NCBI RefSeq assembly: GCF_010550245.1 | Contig: NZ_JAAGLU010000002.1 | Location: 1 to 64,000, forward strand | Direction: 5' to 3' | Origin: Streptomyces sp. SID12501 | GTDB taxonomy: Bacteria > Actinomycetota > Actinomycetes > Streptomycetales > Streptomycetaceae | DNA: 64,000 nt | Shown here: in pieces, positions 22,501 through 31,513 of the stretch | How the letters are laid out: every line of letters starts with the position of its first letter | Numbering within the stretch: the stretch's first letter is position 1 | Made by a program: the position numbers and the translations under genes | Notes under the pieces: model-generated | What the model saw: the letters and a program-made list of their open reading frames with translations, nothing else | What the model was told of the DNA's origin: nothing | Database searches by the model: none

Positions 22501-24201
22501 TCAGGACGACGGGTAGCCCGTCGACACGCTCAGTTCGATCTCCGGCATGTTCTCCGGGTCGACGTCCGCGCCCGCGGAGGGGAACTGGGCCATGACCGCG
22601 TCCTTGCCGTACGTGTTCTCGGCGTAGGGCGTTTCCTTCATCCGCCAGCCGGCCGCCTGGAAACAGAGCTTCACCGAGGCCAGGTTCTTGTAGCGGAAGT
22701 CGGGCAGCTGGATCTTGTCCGGGTCGGTGTACGACTCCCGCGCCTCCGAGCACTCCTCCGGGTCGATCGTCTTGTCCGGGTCCGGTTCCTTGTACCCCGA
22801 TCCGGTTCTCGACCCCGTCTCCGCCTCCACCGACCGCGAGGCCGAGGCGCTCGCGGTGCTGGCGGTGCTGGTCCCGCGGCCGTTGTCGGTGTCGTCCCCG
22901 CCCAGGTTCAGGGCAAGGATCAGCCCGCCGACGGCGGCGAGGGAGACGAGGACCGAGCCCAGGATCACCGGGGTGTTGCTCTTCCGTCCTCCTCCGGAGG
23001 AGGACGTGGCCGGAGTCGAGGGCGAGTACGCGGCCGGGGGCGTGTGCTGCTGCGGCGCGTACGCACCGGGCGTCCGGTACGCCGCCTGCTGCGGATAGCC
23101 GTACGCCGGAGCCGGTGGCTGCGGGGGCGTGTGCACAGGCCCGTACGCCGGGGGCGGAGTGTCGCGATACGGATTCACGTGCTGCGGGTGCGGCTGGTAG
23201 GGGGTCTGTACGGAGCCCTGCGGGGCCGGGGTCGCCTGGTCGACCGGCGGGAACACGGCGGAGGCGACGCCCGTACCGCTCTGCGCCGGGGCGCCCGCGA
23301 CGATGTTCGGGGCGGCCGGGTGGAGGGAGGCGACCACGCGCAGGCACTCGTCGCGCATGGCGTCGGCGCTCGGGAAACGCTCGTTCGGGTTCTTCTTCAG
23401 CGCGCGGGCGACGAGCGCGTCCACCGCCGGGGGCAGCGCGCTGTTGACCGACGAAGGGGCGACCGGCTGCTCCTGGACATGCGCGTACGCGATCGCGAGC
23501 GGTGAGTCGGCGTTGAACGGCAGCCGTCCGGTGACCAGCTGGAACAGCATGATGCCGACCGAGTAGAGGTCGGAGCGGGCGTCCACGGCCCGGCCGAGCG
23601 CCTGCTCCGGGGAGAGGTACTGCGGGGTGCCGACGACCATGCCGGTCTGCGTCATCGACGTGACGCCCGACTGCATGGCGCGGGCGATGCCGAAGTCCAT
23701 GACCTTGACGACACCGCGCTTGGTCGTCATCACGTTGCCCGGCTTGATGTCCCGGTGGACCAGGCCCATCTCGTGGCTGATCTCCAGCGCCGCCAGCACG
23801 TCCGCGGTGATCTTCAGCGCCTTGTCGGCGGGCATCGCCCCGAACTGCCGTACGTCCGCGTCGAGAATGGAGCCGAGCGGCTGCCCCTCGACGTACTCCA
23901 TGACGATGTACGGGGTCATGGTCCCGGCGACATCGTCCTCGCCGGTGTCGAAGACCGAGACGATGTTCGTGTGCGTGAGCTTGGCCACGGCCTGGGCCTC
24001 GCGGCGGAAGCGCTCGCGGAAGGCCTGCTCACGGCCCAGTTCGGTGTGCAGCGTCTTGATCGCGACCTGCCGGTCCAGGACCGAGTCGTACGCGAGGTGC
24101 ACCGAGGCCATGCCGCCCTCGCCGAGCAGATCGCGCAGCTGGTAGCGCCCGCCGGCGAGCGCGTGCCCCGCGTACCGGCCGTGTGCGCCGTCCTGGCTCA
24201 T
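22501..24201 (-). CDS. membrane Ser/Thr protein kinase with one PASTA-like domain
   Basis: A 566-residue PknB-family kinase. The kinase domain (about residues 18-280) has the glycine loop LGEGGMASV, catalytic HRDIKPGN and DFG, with activation-segment threonines (MTQTGMVVGTPQYLSPEQA). A Pro/Tyr/Gln-rich juxtamembrane linker leads to a membrane helix at about 409-432 (ILGSVLVSLAAVGGLILAL). The short extracellular part ends with one PASTA-like unit (FRYKNLASVKLCFQAAGW, MPEIELSVSTG). Such kinases sense muropeptides or lipid II; one unit is fewer than in mycobacterial PknB. ATG 24201 follows GGGACGCGGAGA. It is divergent from a paralogous kinase. Confidence 0.88.
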   Translation of the reverse strand: MSQDGAHGRYAGHALAGGRYQLRDLLGEGGMASVHLAYDSVLDRQVAIKTLHTELGREQAFRERFRREAQAVAKLTHTNIVSVFDTGEDDVAGTMTPYIVMEYVEGQPLGSILDADVRQFGAMPADKALKITADVLAALEISHEMGLVHRDIKPGNVMTTKRGVVKVMDFGIARAMQSGVTSMTQTGMVVGTPQYLSPEQALGRAVDARSDLYSVGIMLFQLVTGRLPFNADSPLAIAYAHVQEQPVAPSSVNSALPPAVDALVARALKKNPNERFPSADAMRDECLRVVASLHPAAPNIVAGAPAQSGTGVASAVFPPVDQATPAPQGSVQTPYQPHPQHVNPYRDTPPPAYGPVHTPPQPPAPAYGYPQQAAYRTPGAYAPQQHTPPAAYSPSTPATSSSGGGRKSNTPVILGSVLVSLAAVGGLILALNLGGDDTDNGRGTSTASTASASASRSVEAETGSRTGSGYKEPDPDKTIDPEECSEARESYTDPDKIQLPDFRYKNLASVKLCFQAAGWRMKETPYAENTYGKDAVMAQFPSAGADVDPENMPEIELSVSTGYPSS

Positions 24202-24551
24202 GTCTCCGCGTCCCCCGAACTTCTCCACAGCCACACGTGATCGATTGGCTGATTCCGGGCCAAGTCTGCCGGAGGGCACCGACACGTCAAGCGCGGTGCC
24301 CGTTCCGTGACCGTACGGGAAGGAAGCGTCGCGGAAGCGTTACAGGGGCTGTACGGACGAGGTACGGGATTTGCACGCCCATACCCGCAACGGGTTTGAT
24401 AACCGGTCCGCCCGGCACTCGTACCCGGGTTCTCCCGGAGCTCTTCCGGGATCGCCTCCCGGATCGGAGGCTTGCGTGGAGGCTGTAGCGTGGCCGACGG
24501 AGACCGTAACAACACCGCGCGCACCGCGGGCAGAAACGACGGCGAGGACTG
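24202..24551. other. 350-nt region between divergent kinase genes
   Basis: No gene is seen. It must hold both kinase promoters. It contains short inverted repeats (ACCCG-CAA-CGGGT at about 24384-24396, and a run of CCCGG/CCGGG repeats at about 24424-24465) and a -10-like TAGCGT at 24486-24491, 60 nt upstream of the plus-strand kinase. Confidence 0.5.
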
Positions 24552-26123
24552 ATGGCACAGCAGCGCGCTCAGGGCCCGTACGACCCCGAGGCGGCTGGCG
24601 GCGGTATGTCAGACGCGCCTGAGCTGTGGGGCAACGGCGGACTGGTGGGGGACGGCCGGTACCGGCTCACCCACAGACTCGGCCGGGGCGGCATGGCTGA
24701 GGTGTTCGCCGCCGAGGACGTGCGCCTCGGGCGGACCGTCGCGGTCAAACTGCTCCGCGCCGACCTCGCCGAGGACCCGATCTCCAAGGCCCGCTTCACG
24801 CGCGAGGCCCAGGCGGTGGCCGGGCTCAACCACCACTCGATCGTCGCCGTGTACGACTCGGGCGAGGACACCGTCGACGGCCGGTCCGTCCCGTACATCG
24901 TGATGGAGATCGTCGAGGGGCGCACCATCCGCGACCTCCTCATCAACGCCGAGGCGCCGGGGCCCGAGCAGGCCCTGATCATCGTCTCCGGGGTGCTGGA
25001 AGCGCTTGCCTATTCGCATCAGCACGGCATCGTGCACCGGGACATCAAGCCCGCCAACGTGATCATCACGCACGGCGGCGCGGTGAAGGTCATGGACTTC
25101 GGCATCGCCCGCGCGCTGCACGGGGCGTCGACGACGATGACGCAGACCGGCATGGTCATGGGCACGCCCCAGTACCTCTCTCCGGAGCAGGCTCTCGGCA
25201 AGGCCGTCGACCACCGCTCCGACCTGTACGCCACCGGCTGTCTGCTGTACGAACTCCTCGCGCTGCGGCCCCCGTTCACCGGTGAGACCCCGCTGGCCGT
25301 GGTCTACCAGCACGTCCAGGACATTCCGGTGCCCCCGTCCCAGGTCTCGGACGTGGCGCCGCCGGAGCTCGACGGGCTCGTCATGCGTTCCCTCGCCAAG
25401 GATCCGGACGACCGCTTCCAGACCGCCGAGGAGATGCGCGGGCTGATCCAGTACGGCCTGCAGATGCTGTACGACCAGGGCGGCCACACCGGTACCTGGA
25501 ACACCGGGCCCGTGGACATGCACGACGGCCGGCACACCCCCTCGGGGGGCTTCGCCGGCACCGCGGTGATGAACCACCCGGGCGACCAGTCCGGCACCAC
25601 CCAGATCCCGCAGCAGATCCTGCCCGCCGGGTACGGCGGCGGGGACGACGGCGGCTTCGAGGGGCACGGCAACCGGGGCGGCGGCCGGGGCAAGCTGTGG
25701 ATACTGGCGTTCTTCGCCGTGATCGCCATCGCGGCGGGCGTCGCCCTCGCCCTGCAGAACGGCACCGGCACGGCCGGCGACAACGACACCTCCGAGTCGC
25801 CGAGCACCTCGCAGTCCGCGACGACCGACGACTCCACGGCGAGCCCGAGCGACGACGTCTCCGAAGAGCCGACGAACACCGCCACGGACGACGGCACCGG
25901 CACCGACTCGGGGTCCCAGTGGACGCCGTCGGCCACGCCGTCGTACACGCCGTCCGCGACCCCCTCCGCCACGCCGTCGGCCACCCCGTCGAACCCGGCG
26001 ACGAGCGCGGCGCCGTCGGTCTCGGCGTCGCAGCCGTCGGACGCGGTGACTCCGTCGGACGCGACGTCCGGCGACACCGGAGAGGAAGACGGCGGTACGG
26101 AGGGCGGCGGCACCACCCCCTGA
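24552..26123 (+). CDS. membrane Ser/Thr protein kinase with Ser/Thr/Pro-rich exodomain
   Basis: A 523-residue kinase paralogous to its divergent neighbour. The kinase core has LGRGGMAEV, HRDIKPAN, DFG and MTQTGMVMGTPQYLSPEQA. A Gly/His-rich linker leads to a membrane helix at about residues 383-403 (ILAFFAVIAIAAGVALALQ). The extracellular 120 residues carry no PASTA unit; they are a low-complexity Ser/Thr/Pro stretch with repeats of the type PSATPSxTP, likely a cell-wall spacer and possibly mannosylated. GGCGAGGA precedes ATG 24552. The ligand is unknown. Confidence 0.88.
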   Translation: MAQQRAQGPYDPEAAGGGMSDAPELWGNGGLVGDGRYRLTHRLGRGGMAEVFAAEDVRLGRTVAVKLLRADLAEDPISKARFTREAQAVAGLNHHSIVAVYDSGEDTVDGRSVPYIVMEIVEGRTIRDLLINAEAPGPEQALIIVSGVLEALAYSHQHGIVHRDIKPANVIITHGGAVKVMDFGIARALHGASTTMTQTGMVMGTPQYLSPEQALGKAVDHRSDLYATGCLLYELLALRPPFTGETPLAVVYQHVQDIPVPPSQVSDVAPPELDGLVMRSLAKDPDDRFQTAEEMRGLIQYGLQMLYDQGGHTGTWNTGPVDMHDGRHTPSGGFAGTAVMNHPGDQSGTTQIPQQILPAGYGGGDDGGFEGHGNRGGGRGKLWILAFFAVIAIAAGVALALQNGTGTAGDNDTSESPSTSQSATTDDSTASPSDDVSEEPTNTATDDGTGTDSGSQWTPSATPSYTPSATPSATPSATPSNPATSAAPSVSASQPSDAVTPSDATSGDTGEEDGGTEGGGTTP

Positions 26124-26136
26124 CCCGCTGATCGCC

Positions 26137-26159
26137 CCGCCGGGGGAACGAACCGGCGG
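26137..26159. terminator. terminator between convergent kinase genes
   Basis: CCGCCGG and CCGGCGG form a 7-bp stem with a 9-nt loop, 14 nt after the kinase stop codon and between two convergent genes. Confidence 0.5.
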
Positions 26160-26256
26160 CCGGTTGACGGAAAGCAGCCTCCACGCGCGCGTGCGGCCCG
26201 AAGAGGGCTTCACGCGCGCGGCGTTTGCGGGGGCCTGCGGCCGGCCCCGGCGGGTG

Positions 26257-27597
26257 TCAGTCCACGAACGCCTCGCGCACCGCGTCGTACTCGCGCGTCC
26301 ACCACACCGCGAGCGCCGAGGCGGCCGGGAACTGGGAGTCGGCGCGGGTGTCCCCCCGTTCGTAGTGCCAGCGGAGCATCCAGAAGTCGTTGAGGCGCTC
26401 CCACCACACCCGGTGCACCGCGGCGGCCAGTTCGGAGGGCGTGGCCCCCGCGGTACGCCGGTACGCGCACGCGTACGCCCGTGCCTTGGGCAGGTCGAGC
26501 GTGCCGGTGGGCCGTACGAAGAAGATCGCGGCGGCACGTACGGCCTCCTCCACGCGGGGCTGCACGCCCAGCCGGTCCCAGTCGACGATCGCGGCCGGGG
26601 CGTCCCCCTTGTAGAGCAGGTTGAACGGGTGGAAGTCGCCGTGCACCCAGCCCACCGAGCCGCCCGGCGGGGGTCGCCGGTCCGCGTGCTGCTCCAGCAG
26701 CGTCCGCCGTTCCAGGAGCCGGTGGCGGGCCAGTTCGTCGAAGGCGTCGGTGGGGCGGTGGCGGCGTACGCGGGCCAGGAGGTCGTCGATGAGCGCGAAG
26801 GTGTCGGCGGGGTCGGCAGAGAGTGCCTGCAGCGGCTCGGCGGCGGTCCGGGGGGCGTGGGGTCGGGCGTCGGCCGGGGGTGGGGGCTCGACGGTGGTGC
26901 GGGGTACAGGGGTCTTCACCAGGGCTTCGGCGAAGGTGTGGGCCCGGCTCCGGTCGGTGAATCGGCTCTGCCTGGTGGCGTCCCGGCGCCGGGCGGCCGT
27001 GCCCGGCCGGCCGGTTGCCTCCTCGTGGCCTGCCTGTCCCCACTGGATGCCGTGCTCGGGGGTCCGTCCTCGACCGGCGGGCACCGCCTGCGGCGCGGGC
27101 TGTCCGGCGGCCTCGTCCTCACGCTCGTCCCCGCCCTGTTCGCCCGGTGCCCGGCCCCGCGTCGGCATCACCCGTTCAAGGCTCGCGTGGACCACGCCCA
27201 GCAGCGCGCCCAGCCGGCCGCACTGGACGGTGCTGAGCTGGCCGCCGTGGCGGTGGCGGCCGTCGATCCAGGGGTGCAGGGCGTAGGCGTGGCCGCCGAC
27301 GACGGCGACCGTACGTCCGTCGCGGCCGGGCAGGGGCGGGGCCACCGGGACGCCGAGGTCCGCGAGGCGCTGGGTGGCCCGGTGCTGACGGGCGATCGCG
27401 GCGGGGTCGGCGGTCTCGGGGTCGAAGTGGTGCTTGAGGAAGTAGTCGCCGCGGGTGGTGGCGAGCCGGTAGCCGCGGTTCAGCAGCCCTTGGTCGACGG
27501 GGTCGCAGGTCAGCGCGGACCCGGCGGCGTACTGGCGGAGGAGGGCGCCCAGCGGGGGCGCATGGGACGCAAGGGGTGGTACAGATGAGCGCGGCAC
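26257..27597 (-). CDS. APH-type phosphotransferase with low-complexity insert
   Basis: A 446-residue aminoglycoside-phosphotransferase-fold kinase. The N-lobe is near GLLNRGYRLATTRGDYFLKHHF; the catalytic loop is VHGDFHPFNLLY (about 317-328), followed by AIVDWDRLG with the metal aspartate. Between the lobes, about residues 140-255 are a charged Gly/Ala/Glu/Arg-rich insert not typical of the family. The substrate could be a sugar, an amine or a small metabolite; resistance is not implied. GTG 27597 is chosen because a TACCAT -10 box lies 7 nt upstream; the ATG at 27657 lacks support. Confidence 0.78.
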   Translation of the reverse strand: MPRSSVPPLASHAPPLGALLRQYAAGSALTCDPVDQGLLNRGYRLATTRGDYFLKHHFDPETADPAAIARQHRATQRLADLGVPVAPPLPGRDGRTVAVVGGHAYALHPWIDGRHRHGGQLSTVQCGRLGALLGVVHASLERVMPTRGRAPGEQGGDEREDEAAGQPAPQAVPAGRGRTPEHGIQWGQAGHEEATGRPGTAARRRDATRQSRFTDRSRAHTFAEALVKTPVPRTTVEPPPPADARPHAPRTAAEPLQALSADPADTFALIDDLLARVRRHRPTDAFDELARHRLLERRTLLEQHADRRPPPGGSVGWVHGDFHPFNLLYKGDAPAAIVDWDRLGVQPRVEEAVRAAAIFFVRPTGTLDLPKARAYACAYRRTAGATPSELAAAVHRVWWERLNDFWMLRWHYERGDTRADSQFPAASALAVWWTREYDAVREAFVD

Positions 27598-27604
27598 GCG
27601 CCAG

Positions 27605-27610
27605 ATGGTA
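27605..27610 (-). promoter_or_regulatory. -10 box of a leaderless promoter (minus strand)
   Basis: On the minus strand TACCAT is followed by 7 nt and then GTG 27597. It decides the start of the APH-type gene. Confidence 0.55.
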
Positions 27611-27673
27611 GGGCACGAGCCGGGCGCGTGAGCGGGGCGCTTGTCACAGGCAGTCACAGGTGACCGCGTGCAG

Positions 27674-28069
27674 TCACGGGCAGTCGGTTTCGATCACGGA
27701 GTGCACCGTCGCGAACTGGGGTTCGACCCGGAGGTAGACGGGATCGAAGGGAACGCCGTCCACGGAGCGCGGTGCCGGTCCGAACCGGTCGAGCTCGGCG
27801 GCGGTCGGCTCGACGGCGGCGCACTCCCCGACGACCTGCACGGACCACGACCGGCTCCGCGCGGACGGAACATCGGCGCCGTACGCGACGACACCGCCCA
27901 CGCACGCCCGGTGGTACCCGTGCCCCCTGTGCAGGCGCAGCAGGACCCGGCCGTCCACGACGATGTGCCGGGCGGACGCCAGGAAGGGCAACGCGCGCAT
28001 GCTGGTCGCGACCCGGCCGTGCTCGACCCGGCCGAGGAGATCGGCGGCGCGCTGTTCGTCGGTCGGCAT
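27674..28069 (-). CDS. pyridoxamine 5'-phosphate oxidase-like flavin-binding protein
   Basis: A 131-residue split-barrel protein of the PNPOx-like superfamily. It shows GRVATSMRALPFLASARHIV (the first strands), RHIVVDGRVLLRLHRG and SWSVQVVGECAAVEP, and ends with VYLRVEPQFATVHSV. Such small proteins bind FMN, F420 or heme; the cofactor cannot be decided. Cytosolic. ATG 28069 has no ribosome site; a weak -10 (CACCCT, minus strand, 28076-28081) sits 6 nt upstream, consistent with a leaderless transcript. Confidence 0.75.
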   Translation of the reverse strand: MPTDEQRAADLLGRVEHGRVATSMRALPFLASARHIVVDGRVLLRLHRGHGYHRACVGGVVAYGADVPSARSRSWSVQVVGECAAVEPTAAELDRFGPAPRSVDGVPFDPVYLRVEPQFATVHSVIETDCP

Positions 28070-28075
28070 GCACTC

Positions 28076-28081
28076 AGGGTG
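28076..28081 (-). promoter_or_regulatory. possible -10 box of a leaderless promoter (minus strand)
   Basis: CACCCT on the minus strand is followed by 6 nt and then ATG 28069. It is weaker than the other examples because the first base is C. Confidence 0.4.
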
Positions 28082-28124
28082 CGCGCCCGGAGGACGGGCA
28101 CACCAGGGGCGCTCGCCCCGAGAA

Positions 28125-28158
28125 GAGAGGCCTTAAGTCCCGATTCGGGCGACCTCTC
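28125..28158 (-). terminator. possible terminator of the response-regulator gene
   Basis: GAGAGG and CCTCTC form an outer stem around an inner CCCG-ATT-CGGG hairpin. It overlaps the stop codon of the response-regulator gene on the minus strand. Confidence 0.4.
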
Positions 28159-28885
28159 AAAAACTTCGAACTTCGGAGGGCCCCCCTCGGAAACCCTGCC
28201 GCTGCCCCTGTCGCTCCACCTGCGTCCGTGCCACGTAAGCCGCCGCCTGGGAGCGCCTCTGCATGCCCAGTTTGGACAGCAGCCCGGACACGTAGTTCTT
28301 GATCGTCTTCTCCGCCAGGTGCAGCCGTTCGCCGATCTCGCGGTTGGTGAGCCCCTCGCCGATCAGGTCGAGGATCCGGCGTTCCTGCTCGGTGAGGTTC
28401 GCGAGGCGCTCGTCACCCCTCGCCGGGTCGGCGCCGCCGCGCAGCCGCTCCATGACGCGGGCGGTCGCGACCGGGTCGAGCAGGGACCGGCCTGCGGCGA
28501 CGTCCCGTACGGCCGCCATTAGTTCATGTCCGCGGATGGCCTTCAGGACGTACCCGGAGGCGCCCGCCATGATGGCGTCGAAGAGTGCCTCGTCGTCGGC
28601 GAACGAGGTCAGCATCAGGCACTTGACGCCCACGTCCTGCGAGCGGATCTCGCGGCACACCTCGACTCCGCTGCCGTCCGGGAGCCGTACGTCCAGAACG
28701 GCCACGTCCGGGCGGGTGGCCGGAATCCGCGCCAGCGCCTCCGCCGCCGTACCGGCCTCGCCGACCACCTCGATGTCGTCCTCGACCGAGAGCAGTTCGC
28801 GGACTCCCCGACGGACGACTTCATGGTCATCGAGGAGAAATACGGTGATTTTTCCGTCTTCAGGCACGCGGACAGTCTCACACAC
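28157..28885 (-). CDS. NarL/LuxR-family response regulator
   Basis: A 242-residue two-domain regulator. The receiver domain has the acidic pair in [12 protein letters not shown], the phospho-acceptor D65 in [15 protein letters not shown] in [10 protein letters not shown] and K in GYVLKAIRG. The C-terminal LuxR-type helix-turn-helix contains [20 protein letters not shown] and [16 protein letters not shown]. The layout resembles DevR/DosR regulators. No histidine kinase gene is adjacent, so it is an orphan. The GTG at 28885 follows GGGAAGAG. It is divergent from the second bkd operon, with a palindrome between (28983-28996), so it may act there (inference). Confidence 0.87.
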   Translation of the reverse strand: MCETVRVPEDGKITVFLLDDHEVVRRGVRELLSVEDDIEVVGEAGTAAEALARIPATRPDVAVLDVRLPDGSGVEVCREIRSQDVGVKCLMLTSFADDEALFDAIMAGASGYVLKAIRGHELMAAVRDVAAGRSLLDPVATARVMERLRGGADPARGDERLANLTEQERRILDLIGEGLTNREIGERLHLAEKTIKNYVSGLLSKLGMQRRSQAAAYVARTQVERQGQRQGFRGGPSEVRSF

Positions 28886-28982
28886 CGGCTCTTCCCGTGA
28901 GCTGGGTGAGCGGGATAACGTGCCGTTGTTCCGGCCCCCTGCAAGGCTGTGACCAGGGCCCCTGCCCGGCTTGCTCAATTTA

Positions 28983-28996
28983 CTTGGATTTCCAAG
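28983..28996. promoter_or_regulatory. palindrome CTTGGA-TT-TCCAAG upstream of the second bkd operon
   Basis: A perfect 6-bp inverted repeat in an unusually A+T-rich patch (28970-29035), flanked by TTGCT/AGCAA. It lies in the 303-nt gap between the response regulator and bkdA2 (28886-29188), in which no gene is seen. A candidate operator, regulator unknown. Confidence 0.5.
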
Positions 28997-29188
28997 CAAA
29001 ATGGCAGGTCAGGGGGGTTTCATAGAAATATGACGCACTGGGTAACGTGATCCTTGCGGGACGCTCGCCGGGGCGCCTGTCACGCCTGTTCCCGGCCGAG
29101 TCGCACCCACCCCGTGCACGGGTATCGGGTACAGGTGACCGCACTGGTTACCCGGCAACCCCGGGGCCGGACCGACGGAGGAGTACAC

Positions 29189-30475
29189 GTGACCGTGGAG
29201 AGCACTGCCGCGCGCAAACCGCGACGCAGCGCCGGAAGCAAGACCGGTACCACCCGCACCACCACCCAGAGCGCAGACGCACCGGTCGTAGACACACCGG
29301 CCGCCGCCGACGCGCCTGCCACGGCCGCGAAGCGCGTCACCGCAAAACGCGCCGCCACCAAGAAGACGCCCGTGAAGCCGGCCGGGACGGGCGCCGATCC
29401 GGACCTCGTCCAGCTGCTGACCCCTGAGGGCAGGCGCGTCAAGAACGCCGCCTACGACCCCTACGTCGCCGCCGTCACCTCCGGCGAACTGCGTGGCCTG
29501 TACCGGGACATGGTGCTGACCCGCCGATTCGACGCCGAGGCCACCGCCCTCCAGCGCCAGGGCGAGCTGGGCCTGTGGGCCTCGCTGCTCGGCCAGGAGG
29601 CCGCCCAGATCGGCTCCGGCCGTGCCACCCGCCCCGACGACTACGTCTTCCCGACCTACCGCGAGCACGGCGTCGCCTGGTGCCGGGACATCGACCCGAC
29701 GAACCTGCTCGGCATGTTCCGCGGGGTCAACAACGGCGGCTGGGACCCCAACACCAACAACTTCCACCTCTACACGATCGTCATCGGCTCGCAGACCCTG
29801 CACGCCACCGGCTACGCCATGGGCGTGGCCAAGGACGGCGCGGACTCGGCGGTCATCGCGTACTTCGGGGACGGCGCCTCCAGCCAGGGCGACGTCGCCG
29901 AGTCGTTCACGTTCGCGTCGGTCTACAACGCCCCCGTGGTGTTCTTCTGCCAGAACAACCAGTGGGCCATCTCCGAGCCGACCGAGCGCCAGACCCGCGT
30001 CCCGCTCTACCAGCGCGCGCAGGGCTACGGCTTCCCCGGCGTACGGGTGGACGGCAACGACGTACTGGCCGTCCTCGCGGTGACGAGGTGGGCCCTGGAG
30101 CGGGCCCGCCGCGGCGAGGGCCCCACGCTGGTCGAGGCGTTCACGTACCGCATGGGCGACCACACCACCTCCGACGACGCGTCCCGCTACCGCCACGACG
30201 ACGAGCGGGTGGCCTGGGAGGCGAAGGACCCGATCGCCCGTCTGCGTACGTACCTGGAGGCCTCAAACCACGCGGATGAGGGATTTTTCGCGGAACTGGA
30301 GGCCGAGAGCGAGTCGTTGGGCAGGCGAGTACGCGAAGTGGTCCGTGCCATGCCGGACCCGGACCCCTTCGCGATGTTCGAGCACACCTATGCCGACGGG
30401 CACGCGCTCGTGGACGAGGAACGGGCCCAGTTCGCCGCCTATCAGGCGTCGTTCGCTGATGTGGAGGGGGCATGA
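29189..30475 (+). CDS. bkdA: branched-chain 2-oxoacid dehydrogenase E1 alpha subunit, second copy
   Basis: A 428-residue E1 alpha chain with the thiamine-diphosphate motif GDGASSQGDVAESFTFA ending in VFFCQNNQW. It differs from the copy at 13.1 kb by a 70-residue N-terminal extension that is Ala/Thr/Lys-rich (KRVTAKRAATKKTPVKP), probably disordered and positively charged. GACGGAGGAG precedes GTG 29189, and no other well-placed start trims the extension. It is the first gene of a second bkd operon and overlaps bkdB2 by 4 nt. Confidence 0.92.
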   Translation: MTVESTAARKPRRSAGSKTGTTRTTTQSADAPVVDTPAAADAPATAAKRVTAKRAATKKTPVKPAGTGADPDLVQLLTPEGRRVKNAAYDPYVAAVTSGELRGLYRDMVLTRRFDAEATALQRQGELGLWASLLGQEAAQIGSGRATRPDDYVFPTYREHGVAWCRDIDPTNLLGMFRGVNNGGWDPNTNNFHLYTIVIGSQTLHATGYAMGVAKDGADSAVIAYFGDGASSQGDVAESFTFASVYNAPVVFFCQNNQWAISEPTERQTRVPLYQRAQGYGFPGVRVDGNDVLAVLAVTRWALERARRGEGPTLVEAFTYRMGDHTTSDDASRYRHDDERVAWEAKDPIARLRTYLEASNHADEGFFAELEAESESLGRRVREVVRAMPDPDPFAMFEHTYADGHALVDEERAQFAAYQASFADVEGA

Positions 30476-31503
30476 CCATGGCGGCCGAGACAGTGGCTTC
30501 GACGAACGGAGCCTCGAAATCCGTGACGTCGAAGAGCATGGCCCTGGCCAAGGCGATCAACGAATCGCTGCGCAAGGCCCTGGAATCGGACCCCAAGGTC
30601 CTGATCATGGGTGAGGACGTCGGCAAGCTCGGCGGAGTCTTCCGGGTCACCGACGGTCTGCAGAAGGACTTCGGCGAGGACCGCGTCATCGACACCCCGC
30701 TCGCCGAGTCGGGCATCGTCGGCACGGCCATCGGTCTCGCCCTGCGCGGCTACCGCCCGGTGGTGGAGATCCAGTTCGACGGCTTCGTCTTCCCGGCGTA
30801 CGACCAGATCGTCACCCAGCTTGCGAAGATGCACGCACGCGCGTTGGGCAAGATCAAGCTCCCGATCGTCATCCGTATCCCGTACGGCGGTGGCATCGGC
30901 GCGGTCGAGCACCACTCGGAGTCCCCGGAGGCGCTCTTCGCGCACGTGGCGGGCCTCAAGGTGGTGTCCCCGGCCAACGCGTCGGACGCGTACTGGATGA
31001 TGCAGCAGGCCATCCAGAGCAACGACCCGGTGATCTTCTTCGAGCCGAAGCGACGCTACTGGGACAAGGCCGAGGTCGATGTCGAGGCCATCCCGGGCCC
31101 GCTGCACAAGGCCAAGGTGGTCCGAGAGGGCACCGATCTCACCCTCGCCGCCTACGGCCCGATGGTGAAGCTGTGCCTGGAGGTCGCGGGCGTGGCGGCC
31201 GAGGAGGGCCGGTCCCTGGAGGTCCTCGACCTCCGGTCGGTCTCCCCGCTCGACTTCGACACCGTCCAGGCCTCGGTCGAGAAGACCCGCCGCCTGGTCG
31301 TGGTGCACGAGGCACCGGTGTTCTTCGGCTCGGGCGCGGAGATCGCCGCCCGGATCACGGAGCGCTGTTTCTACCATCTGGAGGCCCCGGTGCTCAGGGT
31401 CGGCGGCTACCACGCCCCGTATCCGCCGGCGCGCCTCGAGGACGAGTACCTACCGAACCTGGACCGGGTGCTCGACGCCGTCGACCGCTCGCTGGCGTAC
31501 TGA
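30472..31503 (+). CDS. bkdB: branched-chain 2-oxoacid dehydrogenase E1 beta subunit, second copy
   Basis: A 343-residue beta chain with ILIMGEDVGKLGGVFRVTDG-type motifs (LIMGEDVGKLGG), RIPYGGGIGAVEHHSESPEA and a C-terminal transketolase domain. It is close in sequence to the copy at 14.2 kb, indicating that the two operons are paralogous. ATG 30472 overlaps the upstream gene; ATG 30478 is an alternative. Confidence 0.92.
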   Translation: MTMAAETVASTNGASKSVTSKSMALAKAINESLRKALESDPKVLIMGEDVGKLGGVFRVTDGLQKDFGEDRVIDTPLAESGIVGTAIGLALRGYRPVVEIQFDGFVFPAYDQIVTQLAKMHARALGKIKLPIVIRIPYGGGIGAVEHHSESPEALFAHVAGLKVVSPANASDAYWMMQQAIQSNDPVIFFEPKRRYWDKAEVDVEAIPGPLHKAKVVREGTDLTLAAYGPMVKLCLEVAGVAAEEGRSLEVLDLRSVSPLDFDTVQASVEKTRRLVVVHEAPVFFGSGAEIAARITERCFYHLEAPVLRVGGYHAPYPPARLEDEYLPNLDRVLDAVDRSLAY

Positions 31504-31513
31504 GGAGAGGGAC

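Noticed and set aside
27015..27236. Plus-strand frame opposite the insert of the APH-type gene as a separate gene
   Set aside because: It is a composition shadow of the low-complexity insert, with no ribosome site and no recognisable domain.
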